Part shown: one piece after another, positions 27,957 to 37,036 of the stretch
Layout: every line of letters begins with the position of its first letter
How positions within the stretch are numbered: position 1 is the first letter of the stretch
From: Silene latifolia
Lineage: Eukaryota; Streptophyta; Magnoliopsida; Caryophyllales; Caryophyllaceae
Direction: 5' to 3'
Length of the DNA: 64,000 nucleotides
NCBI RefSeq assembly: GCF_048544455.1
Contig: NC_133538.1
Location: 42,047,969 to 42,111,968 of the forward strand
Notes under the pieces: model-generated
Databases searched by the model: none
Told to the model about the DNA's origin: nothing
What the model saw: only the letters and a program-made list of their open reading frames with translations
Program-made: the position numbers and the translations under genes

Positions 27957-28536
27957 TCATATAGTAATTCGCTCTGAATTGCGAATAACCATCGTGGAGT
28001 GAGTGAAGAATACGGTCGATAACAATATTCTCGCTGATGTTACGATTAAAGGTCTCCGTTTCTCGACATTCTCAATCATGCTGAGAATGTGTGGGCTAAC
28101 CGGTTGGCCCTTCTCGAGTCTCGCATCAAAGAAGCGAGTGGTATGCTCATAGGTCACGATTCTCGGTGCTTTCGAGAATTCCTTAGTGAGCGTGGTGAAA
28201 ATCTTGTTTGCACCATGGGCTATGAAGCGTTTATGCAAATTGGGTTCCATTGCAAAAATAAGTACGTTCTTTACCGCACCCGCTTCTAAAGCGAAATCGT
28301 TATACTTGTCGATCTCGTTTATTCCAGCCGTGGGGCCTGGGTTTAACGGCATGGGCTCAAGCGATATCCGAGCTTCCCGTCGCCAGCGGCAGATTCCGTA
28401 ATGCCGCCTCCCGATCCGCGGTTGGATCCGTCATTCTTGATCGAGTAGACCGATTCATCCGACTCATGAAGATCCTAAGCCAAGACTCACGGTCCAATGT
28501 GGCACTTGGCATTGGGTTATCACTTGAACCAGCCAT
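27957..28536 (-). pseudogene. Broken copia gag, N-terminal part
   Basis: A start at 28536 reads MAGSSDNPMPSATLDRESWL and then loses frame near 28360. 28352-27957 continues with recognisable gag sequence (HTTRFFDARLEKGQPVSPHI), followed by another frame change before the zinc knuckle at about 27710. Confidence 0.78.
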
Positions 28537-30509
28537 TTGTTGTTTAGCAGTTTAATACGTGATCTACACTGAAAAAGAAGAAAAACAAAACGAAATAAGC
28601 AACTCATCGAGGTGATTTAAGTCTATTTTAAAATTCATTTTAAACATGTAGACTCTCCCACTTGCATAATTGATCTCCCTCAAGAATGATACAAGTGATC
28701 CCAAGACTCAATTTCGTAAACCGATAAGCCAACTGTTTAGCTAATTCTTCCTAAGAACTCTTGGTCGATAGATTTACTCAAATCCTATCTATAGTCCACC
28801 ATGATCACAGGATCGTACGAGTGACCATAGTGTTGAGATAAAATAGGTCAATCGGTTCCAACTTACCCGACGTAGAAGGGGTCATAGTATGCCTACCGAC
28901 GAAGAAGGGACTCATTTGAGTTTGACCTATAAAGACCGTTCTCAATTTTAGTTTATACGAGGAAGATCCCATCAACTAAATTATAATTCATTTTAAGTGA
29001 ACGAATAACTAGCGTCCGTCGTGAATGAATTTATTTGGATGATGGCTTAAAACGTGTGACATGAGAATGTCAATGAAAACTAACTCGTGACCTCTATATG
29101 TGTCAGTTTTCATGCAATAATTAGGTGGTTTGGTTTTTAGGCGGAAAATGATGCAAATTATCGTAACAATGAATAAATAAAGTAATGCAAAACGTAAATA
29201 AAAATTTCCTAGTGTGGCCTATCCTAGTAAAAGAACATAATACAACTTTGGAATCCACCGTTGGACCCGAAAAGCTTGTCTTGATGTTCCATCTTGATCC
29301 AAGTAGCGGGAGTGAGCATCTGGTCTCCATCTTTGGTCTTCTCAAAAATTACAAATTTATAATTACAAAATATAAACCTATTTACATTCTAATTAAAACT
29401 GTAATTACAAGTGAAAAATCCAAAACGGAGATACAAGATCTCAAAATACAACCAAGACCGTGTTCCATCATTACGGTAACACGTTCTACTAAGGCCACAC
29501 TAAGTTACAATCAATTGTAAAAATTAAATACGTAATAAAAAGGCATTCACGGCATTCATAATTAACGATAAATAAAATGCATCAACTAAAAACAAATTCA
29601 TTCGTGACATAATTCCGTAATTATGTTAAAATTATCCAAACCACCTTTTAATGATTAAAATTCATGTGATAAAACCGCTTCTATCATTTAATTTTAATCC
29701 ATTACAATCCGTCATTTTAAAGACGCTTTAAAACAACTATATGGTACGTGAGTGAACCGATTCACTATTAAGCGAGTGTACTATATCCGTATAAAGTACA
29801 TATAGAAGCCAAAAGAAAATTTAAATCAAAAGAAACAAATTTTCAAAGTCAAAAGATTTAAATCCTCGATCCAGGGACACAAGTGCTCGATCGAGGAACA
29901 AAGGGCTCGATCGATCAACCGCAAGTCGATCGAGGGGTATGCTGTCAGGGAGTACTCGATCGACTAACCTGGAGGTCGATCGAGTACCTATATCAAGAAA
30001 ATCTGCTCGATCGAGTACGAGGACAACTCGATCGAGCGGAGGGGTTTTGAAAGCGTGTCGATCGAGTACAAAGAAGGACTCGATCGAGCAAAAAAATTTT
30101 GAATGGGTCGATCGAGTACAAAGCAGGACTCGATCGAGCAAAAAATATACTAAAAAGCCACTCGATCGATTAAAAACATGGTCGATCGAGTGCTAAAATC
30201 TCTGGAAAATTCAAAACCCTCGTGAAAACATATTTCGAGACAAAATCAATTGCAAATTCGATCAAAAACGCATTAAAACAAATTTGACAATTGACAAAAC
30301 ATGACATATTGTTATAATCTCTGTATAAAACAACAATATGCAAAAACCAAATCGAAAAAACATGAAATTACCGTGTAATACATGACACGGTTTGAAAAAA
30401 AATCTGCCGTGTATACTAGGCACGGTTTTCAAAGCGTAAAAATCATCGTTTCAAAAACGTTTTATGAAAAACACATGAAAAATTCACGTGGCCTCGCTCT
30501 GATACCACT
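28537..30509 (-). other. 5' leader of the copia element
   Basis: About 2 kb lies between the primer-binding site and gag without coding similarity. Its most striking content is the TCGATCGA array at 29861-30195. Two copies of a CCGTGTA/TACACGG-type phrase are near 30370-30425. Confidence 0.65.
29861..30195. repeat. CTCGATCGAG palindrome array in the copia leader
   Basis: About fourteen copies of a TCGATCGA core, most inside CTCGATCGAG, are spaced 15-35 bases apart. The longer context alternates ACTCGATCGAGCA and GGTCGATCGAGTAC, so there are also higher-order repeats (AAAGAAGGACTCGATCGAGC and AAAGCAGGACTCGATCGAGC). Confidence 0.93.
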
Positions 30510-31505
30510 TGTGAGTTAATATCCGTATACTACCCCTTAAATTGCAGGACTATAACGTAAATTTAGACATGCGAATATTGTCATAAAACATAAAAACAAT
30601 AGAAACGATAAGGAACAAGAAATAACCTCGGGTCCTTTAAATTGTGGCGTAAAGAACAGAAATCAAAGCAGATTTCCTCCTAATCGTTACACCCAAGACT
30701 TTGTCCGAGATATGCCCTTGTGCTAGTACAGTGTTCTCCGATTGCCTTGCAATATAGGGAGAACTGATGTGAGTTTTGTCGAGATGAGAGATCTCGGGTT
30801 TTTCGTAGAAGAATACTCTTCAAAACCCTAATTTTTGTTTCAAATGATGATTAGGTTTAACCGAAGGAGGAGGTCTCCTTTTGTTCTCCTATTTCGGCCA
30901 AAACCGTGACCCACAAGGGGAAGTGGGCTTCCACTTCCTCTTGGTTTTAACTCGAGGTCCTATTCGTTAAATACTAAAATGTATATGACGGGTTTGTATT
31001 ATAAATCATTATCGGTTATCTGAAATTAAGGCATCGCCTAATAATACGGGTTAGCAATTATTAATACGTGTCCGACAAAACAGTATTGTATAATTATTTT
31101 TAATATACATTTAATTAAATATAAATCACGTATATTTAATTTTACTGAATTAATCGTTAATTCGCTTTAGCCCATGATATTTAATCCGTATTAAATATAA
31201 TATCTCAACATCACATATTTGACTAATTACTAGTCAAATAACTCGGACTAACTGGTTAGTCAATTTTGGCATCTACATGACTGTATTTTCATACCGTCAC
31301 GTCTCTCGAACGTATCCTATAGGTGTGACTTTTAGGGACCAGTTGATCACCGCCATCTGTATGACAATAACGTCAAACTTATCTAGCAAGCCAACCGTTA
31401 TTGATAAACGTGGATCAACTGATAATAATACCAAAAGTATGCCCTTTGATCCTTTTAGAGGTTTATAAGTCCTTGCACTAACTGTTAAGGACACCAACCC
31501 CAACA
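30510..31505 (-). repeat. 5' LTR of the copia element
   Basis: 996 bases, partner of 22648-23641. The bases CGACA after it are the target duplication, and the captured transporter exon resumes immediately. Confidence 0.92.
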
Positions 31506-31786
31506 CGACAAGCTTCGGTGACATAAGCCTGCCCATTACAAAAAAGAAGCAAACTTTAGAAGAAGAGTAACTCTCCTGTGAAACGGTTTTATATTGTCAT
31601 AATATGACAGTAAGCATTACCCTCATTGGTCCAATTATTCCATTGCAAGCTCCAAGCTGGAAACAAGAGGATAAGCGAGTAGCAGATGAGAGAACCATCA
31701 ATGTTTGCTTTATTTGTGTAAAGCAGATAACAAACACAAATAAAGCGAACATTGATATCGCCAAAGATGCTAAGAAGTAAGGGAAC

Positions 31787-32623
31787 CTGTAATCGAGAGA
31801 ACCATTAACAATTCATCAAATACAGTTAATTAAATGACGTAATAGGGCAAGAAGAACTCTAGTGGTGGCAGGCCGGTGGTACAGCCGTGCAGGCGTGGTC
31901 GGAGGCACCACAAAAGGAAAAGAGAAAAAGAGCACCAAAGAAAAAGAGGAAAGGAGAAGGACAAGGGCGCGGTCGGAGGCATGCCTCTTGCGGCAGGCCG
32001 GTGGTGCGAGGCCGGTGGTGGTGGTGGTAGGCCGGTGGTGGTGACGGGCGATGTGGTGGGCGATTTTAGGTTTTGAGTGTGATTGAAATTGATTTGGGGG
32101 AAATGAAGGAGTATGCGATATTTTTTTCAGAATAAAGAAGTATGTGACGGTTTATCCGTCACAAGTCCGTCACAAATCCCGGATAGTCCGTCACAAAACC
32201 GAGTTTTCAGATTCCTTTATGTGACAGATTGTCGTCACAAAAGAAATTATGTGAGGGTTTTGGGGGTTAGGGTTTGGGAGTGAGAGTGAGGGAGAGGATT
32301 TGGGGTAGAATGTATGTAATTAAAATTATAAGTGATGGCGGTGAGGCAAATATTTTTGCCGCCTATATTTTTCATTTTAGATGCACATTGGTTAAATGCA
32401 ATGTCCTATGTCCATGAATTTTATATAGACATGGGTTTTATTAAATATCACATGTCCTTTAAAATCAGAAATAATGGACATGTGTTTTTTAACGCAACCG
32501 ATGTACATATAATTATATGCACATCAGTTTTTTGCAAACAACTGATGTGCATGTTATGTACATCGGTTTTCCAGATAATCCGATGTCCATCGACTGATGT
32601 CCATAACGAGTTTTGTAGTAGTG
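31787..32623. other. Right part of the CACTA element with subterminal repeats
   Basis: A GC-rich stretch (31860-32060, repeats of GCCGGTGG) is followed by several copies of TCCGTCACAA / TGTGACGG (32140-32250), a motif not seen at the left end. The usual GGACAT(C/G)GG-type repeats then lead to the right TIR ending GTTTTGTAGTAGTG. Confidence 0.7.
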
Positions 32624-35257
32624 TAATTAAGTTTTACAATTAAAAACAAAGTGCGTTGGGGAAAATATATCCCACGAATAAGCACAAGTCTAAAGATAGG
32701 TGAGTCTATGAAAACGATAACTAAAGTCCAAGGGTAAACGTTCTCGCTAGCTCACACGTCTCCCCCATATAATCTGCATCACAAACCCGTCATTCATGTA
32801 AACATGAACGCATACGGTCGATGGGGAGTAACTCAGGGTTCTCCCGGCCACAATATGTCAAAATACAAGTAAGCAAGAACTTAATTAAACATATTGATCA
32901 TACATCATACTTGAATAATAATAAACAAGGGGATATAAACGATAATCATAATGAGACAGGCATATTACATTCATGATGAGATAGGCATGGTACATTATAT
33001 TAAATATGCATTCAAGGGAGTAGAATAACTAAGTCAACCAATTTCATATTAACTCGACTCAACTATTCATGTGAGATAATTAAAATAATATGGAAGACAC
33101 GAATACGGTCGTTTAGACAAAAACACGCATTTCAAGGAAATATAACATAGATATCAGATTAGTCATCGAATCATATGAATAAGATAAATAACAGATCAAT
33201 TAAATAGAAAATACATGGATGGAAACCATAGCCATTACTTTGAAAATCTCTTAACAAACATTGTTAAGAGATTGCATCTCACCATAAGAACGGATGGGAA
33301 CATCGATCCCGGCGATCATATCGCAACTAGAGGCTTGCATCTCACATCTAGTATCCGATAGGACCAAGACTCTCACAAACAATCATAGGATACATGAACT
33401 CTCGTATATAAGGACACGTCAATGACCATAATCAAGCAAGACATTTACGTAGTATGGACTCACAAGACAAACACGTAGACTCCAACCTCTTGGTAGGACG
33501 ACGATAATAATACGGTCCTAGTCTAAACCTGGATCCAGACTCTCGGGATGGGCGTCACCCGATTCGACAAACGATATAGCAATCATATCCAAGACTCGAA
33601 ACATGGCACGCACTCGTATCCAAAGGTCGAGTAACCTCTAATCGGAAACATGACTCACACTCGTGACCAAAGGTCCGAAAGGGAAAACGTAACCCAATCC
33701 GGAAACATTGCTCACACTCGTGACCAAAGGTCCGAAGAAAGGCGGGAGGATACCCTAGTTTGGAAACATGACTCACACTCGTGACCAAAGGTCCGAAAGG
33801 GAGAATATAACCCCATACGGAAACATGGCTCACACTCTTGACCAAAGGTCCAAAAGGGTAAAATAAGAAATGTCAAGTCGTCACACAATGTAAACCGTCA
33901 CACTCGGGTCACAAATACGAGTAACAATGATTATATAAACGTGACGTAAACAATTCATTTGGAGCATGTATAAGTACGAGAGTATAACAAATATCAGGTG
34001 CTCCTATGATAAAAGAGTGTCAATACACCATACACAAGCATTAGAAACAAGTTTAAGATGCATACCCAATAAGAAACATAAAACCCAATCTATAACAACA
34101 AGTTTAATACTCTACTACAATAAGGGTCAACTTCAAACGGTAATAACTTGAGTTATAAACATGATAATGAGGTGAAATCAGTTGGAGGTGATAGCTTATC
34201 CTCTTACGGTTCTAACGGTAGGTCATAAGCCTCAAACAAACAAGTAACGAAGAAGTTATGGCCATTTTACGAAAACTGGTCCAAGCTGTGGCGCAGCCTG
34301 CGCCTAGGTGCGCGCACCTGCGCAAATCACTGATTTGCACGACACAACAAATTCATCTTCATCCCCAAATCATTTTTTTATCATGCCATTGCCATCTCAA
34401 TTGCACCATATATTACCCAAGTAACTTTATACAAGTATTAAGGGTGAAATCAAAGCATAAAAGAGGGATTAAAACACAAGATTCAATTCAAATTCAAACA
34501 ATTCCAAACTAACAATTTCATGACATAATTAAACACAATTACTAAGCATGAATAAGACGGTTTCTTTATTAATTCATCCATGTAAACACTCATGTAACCC
34601 AAAATATTGGAAATTTCTTCAACCAACCATGAGATGGTTTTTCACACAAACTCATTCAACAACAAACATGTGAAACAAGAAAAGATTCAATCTTTAACAT
34701 ACATATGGACAAACTACAACATATAAACACACAAATTTGACATAATGTCGAGTAACCCATCACCGTTACCTTTTGCACTTAAATCCGCAATAAACTCGTC
34801 TACCTTTCAAGAATCCACTTCCGGGTTAACTAATCTTTCTCCTAAACATAAGAAAACACAAATTAAGACTAAGAATCGAAATTAGGAAAAAGGGTACCAT
34901 GTATAAATGGCTCGACAGCCCTATATAAGGAGGAAAGTCGGTTCCTTTCTTACCTAGAAAGATGGAGGGCGATGAGAAGAAGAGATAGACGCGAAAAACA
35001 CTTGATTCGGATAAGAATTGAGCAAGTTATGAAGTTTTTGAAGTTTGTAAGAGAAAGGTGTAACAATGGTGGTGGTGGTTGAAGATGAGTGCTGAGAAAT
35101 TGAGGAGGGAGGTGTAGTTAGGGTTCCCTTCATGATTTTTATGAGGAGGAAAGAGTAGTATGTGAGCCCAATAGTCATACTAGGTCCAACATGCAAAATT
35201 GAGTCGATATACACTAAAAATTTACGTCTCAAGCCCACTACGACTCAGGATGGAAAA

Positions 35258-35314
<57 letters not shown>
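35258..35314. repeat. (ATT)n tract in only one Tekay LTR
   Basis: About 18-19 ATT units lie in the right LTR where the left LTR has only ATATTATTTTATAT at the same place (about 15928). The tract must therefore have grown after the element inserted, or been lost from the other copy. Confidence 0.9.
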
Positions 35315-35487
35315 CCGACCAAAATATTTATTTTTATATAACTTAAGATTTAGAAATATAATATTTATAAAAATCATGTTTAATAATGAAATTAATTTAA
35401 ATTAAATAATTTAAAATATAAATAAGACAGTAGATGGTTAATTAAATTATAAATGTCAAAATAGAAAATTCGCGGGTGTTACATATA

Positions 35488-35581
35488 CTGCCTCTCATCC
35501 ACTCCAAAGGTAACATGGACCCATTTTTCCTCTCACGAAAAGTGGTGGATCCATGTTAGCTTTAGAGTGGATGGAAGAGAG
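35488..35581. mobile_element. Stowaway-like MITE at the Tekay insertion point
   Basis: A 94-base hairpin: the left arm CTGCCTCTCATCCACTC...TAACATGGACC matches the reverse complement of the right arm (GGATCCATGTTAGC...GAGTGGATGGAAGAGAG). It is flanked by TA on both sides. The right TATAC duplication of the Tekay element includes the first base of this MITE, so Tekay landed exactly at its edge. Confidence 0.7.
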
Positions 35582-36073
35582 TATTATGTAGGATGAGCCC
35601 TTTTAAAAAGGGGGAGCAGTTACTTTCTGAAGATATTTATACATAAGCACTAAAATGAACAAGATTCGGTTCAATTGTAGGTATTTGTTCAACATTTAAA
35701 ATTTAAGATGTTCTTAGCAATTAGCATTGACAATTCACAATTTAATGTCAATATTTATTTTCAGCATATTTTATATGTAAGGGAAGTTATTTAATTGTGA
35801 CTTTCTCCGGCTCCAAAAAGCTTATTATACTTTTATTCTTTTGTGTGAAAAATATTAATCAAACGTAAACAATCATTTGAGTTACACTACATATTTCCTC
35901 CGTCTTATCCATTTGTTTACCTTTTTTATTCTTTATGAGACGTATTTTTATCAAAGGTAAACTAATGATTGGGCAGGACTGCAGAAGGGAGTAGTTACTT
36001 TCTAACTCATCCATCAAGATAATTTTTATTCGGAGTTGTACCTCATTTATCTTTTGTTAAATCTTTAACACAT
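35582..36073. other. AT-rich spacer with a degraded Stowaway-like hairpin
   Basis: A sequence near 35893-35993 has TTTCCTCCGTCTTATCC...GTTTACC at one end and GTAAACTAATGATTGGG...GAAGGGAGTA at the other, like an old Stowaway. No gene is seen. Confidence 0.5.
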
Positions 36074-36105
36074 ACCCGTGCAACTTTGCACGGGTGTTAA
36101 ACTAG
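36074..36105 (+). mobile_element. Helitron 3' terminus (hairpin + CTAG)
   Basis: ACCCGTGCAACTTTGCACGGGT forms a perfect stem, followed by GTTAAA and CTAG, then T (36106). This is the canonical plant Helitron 3' end inserted before T. It may belong to the same element as the helicase remnants at 2950-3780, now separated by the nested Tekay insertion. That link is an inference. Confidence 0.65.
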
Positions 36106-36432
36106 TTATGGAATAAAAATAAGACCTATATTTAGGTAAGACTAGCCAATAGCATAAGTTCAATAAAAATTACTTAATAAAATATGAAATAATACTTTTA
36201 TTTTAATAACCTAATATTTTAAATTAGTTAATATGTTAGTTTTATATTAGTTTTCATTATAAAGTATAAAGTTATCAAAATAAATCAAAAGCTTAATATC
36301 TCAATGTTTTGCTTGGACTTTTCTCCTATTGGATCAGTCTTATGATATAAGACTGTTTATAGTAGAGTTGCTGATAATAGTATCATTTTTGTTTAAAAAA
36401 ATACCGTAAATCTACGTTCGGAAAATTTACAA

Positions 36433-37036
36433 GGTGCTCCTACATTTTATATTTTGCACTAAATACCCAATCATTTGATCCGGAAAACTTTAAAAGACCA
36501 TAACTCGTGTTTAGGAGTTCAAAAACTGACAATTTTTTTTTTCAAATTGACCACCTTTGCGAAAATTACGAATTGAAAAAAAAAACGTAATTTATTTTCG
36601 CAGTACGCATTTTACTCATTTCAGTACATTTTTCCCCAAAATTTCCATTTGTATACCCCTACTTAAAAACCCCCAACAATTAAGTTCTCTCAAATATCTG
36701 TCAATACTCCTCTCTAATCGATCGCCCTTTTCAAGAAGGGAGCAAAAATCAGTAATAGAACATGCTTTTAATCATCTTTTTACTTCTTAATTAAGATTTA
36801 CTCCTTTTTCTGTAATTTTGTATAAGTAATCCGTATAGTTTTTTGAGGGTTTCAATTTTGTAAGGATTTGGACCTTTGGGTGGTTAATCAGTCAGCATAG
36901 AAGTGTGAAATGATCGATTTGAAAAAAAATAGCCGCTTTCTGAACTCGTAAACATGAGTTATAACCTCTTAAAGTTTTCCGGATTAAAAATTTGGGTATT
37001 TCGTACAAAATGACAAGTCTCAGGGATACCGTGTGA
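36433..37036. mobile_element. Foldback / MULE-like element with ~95-bp inverted arms
   Basis: The left arm (36434-36530) contains AATACCC, GATCCGGAAAACTTTAAAAG and CATAACTCGTGTTTAGGAGTTC. The right arm (36935-37036) contains GAACTCGTAAACATGAGTTA, CTTAAAGTTTTCCGGAT and GGGTATTTCGTACAAAATG, the reverse complement with roughly three quarters identity. The 400-base centre has no known protein. The exact ends and target duplication are not clear, so the superfamily is uncertain. Confidence 0.6.

Larger units (their letters stand above)
22648..31505 (-). mobile_element. Ty1/copia retrotransposon inside the CACTA element
   Basis: On the minus strand it runs TGTTGGGG...AACTCACA, with 5-bp duplication CGACA (22643-22647 and 31506-31510). 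LTRs are 994 and 996 bases. The primer-binding site complement GCTCTGATACCA (initiator tRNA-Met) is at 30496-30507, and a purine tract AAGTGGGAGCT adjoins the 3' LTR at 23642. Gag and pol occupy 28536-24593 with several frame breaks. The integrase-before-reverse-transcriptase order identifies Ty1/copia; residue style suggests the Angela/Tork side, with lower confidence. Confidence 0.92.
21774..31786 (-). pseudogene. Captured, shuffled ZIF1/ZIFL-type MFS transporter gene fragment
   Basis: On the minus strand, pieces of a ZINC INDUCED FACILITATOR-like gene keep exon-intron structure. They are: 31786-31723 FPYFLASLAISMFALFV (which normally follows GGFLAQ); 31705-31621 ATRLSSCFQLGACNGIIGP; 31528-31506 plus 22647-22612 AYVTEACRREHQPLGVSL, interrupted by the copia element; 22524-22462 MSAWGIGLVIGPVIGGFLAQ; 22307-22131 ETLHSHSAEDK...LRNWPLMSMIIVF...HDTAYSE; 22044-21957 VFSLWAMSPRSLGGLSFS; and 21859-21774 GIGMLSCNLLLYPVLG. 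Most pieces keep GT/AG splice sites. The order is wrong for the first piece, and a 20-base string (TATGACAGTAAGCATTAC) occurs at both 21625-21642 and 31603-31620, so the capture involved rearrangement. The N-terminal part is missing. In plants this family moves zinc chelates or potassium/auxin across vacuole or plasma membranes; this copy cannot make a full transporter. Confidence 0.85.
20047..32623. mobile_element. CACTA (En/Spm) transposon carrying a captured transporter gene
   Basis: The ends are CACTACTACAAAAC and its reverse complement, with about 30 bases of imperfect terminal inverted repeat continuing into GATGGACATCGG-type sequence. The insertion has a 3-bp duplication TAA (20044-20046 and 32624-32626), as expected for CACTA elements. 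Subterminal repeats of GGACATCGG / CCGATGTCC fill 20070-20300 and 32470-32605. No transposase is visible, so it is non-autonomous. Without the 8.9 kb copia insertion it is about 3.7 kb and includes exons of a ZIF1/ZIFL-type gene in minus orientation, making it a Pack-CACTA. Confidence 0.9.
4951..35483 (-). mobile_element. Non-autonomous Tekay-type Ty3/gypsy element (LARD-like), nested host of other TEs
   Basis: On the minus strand the element begins TGTAACACCC (right end, 35483) and ends GGGTGTCACA (left end, 4951). It is flanked by a perfect 5-bp duplication, TATAC (4946-4950 and 35484-35488). The primer-binding site at 19901-19912 is the complement of TGGTATCAGAGC, which pairs with initiator tRNA-Met. 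Next to the 3' LTR, at 16108-16125, is the palindrome AGTTTCGTCCTCGAAACT, well known from Tekay/Del chromoviruses just before the polypurine tract. The internal region, without a later solo LTR, is only about 2.4 kb and shows no gag or pol. The element therefore looks like a large retrotransposon derivative (LARD) that depended on proteins from relatives. Both LTRs carry later insertions. Confidence 0.85.
19915..35483 (-). repeat. 5' LTR of the Tekay-type element, split by a CACTA transposon
   Basis: The LTR consists of 19915-20046 plus 32624-35483 (about 2.99 kb). The CACTA element has duplicated TAA at the junction. The left LTR gives the uninterrupted version (AAAGATAATTAAG). Four tandem units with CTCACACTCGTGACC or a close variant are at about 33640-33858. 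An (ATT)n tract at 35258-35314 is found only in this copy. Confidence 0.87.

Noticed and set aside
29821-30141. Minus-strand ORF with repeated Leu-Asp-Arg
   Set aside because: It is the translation of the CTCGATCGAG array and has no other support.
29861-30195. CRISPR-like array of repeats and spacers
   Set aside because: The repeat core is an 8-10 base palindrome with irregular short spacing in a plant retrotransposon leader; no cas genes and the wrong kind of genome.
31862-32076. GC-rich ORFs in the CACTA right part
   Set aside because: Overlapping frames in a simple GCCGGTGG-type repeat, with no family similarity.
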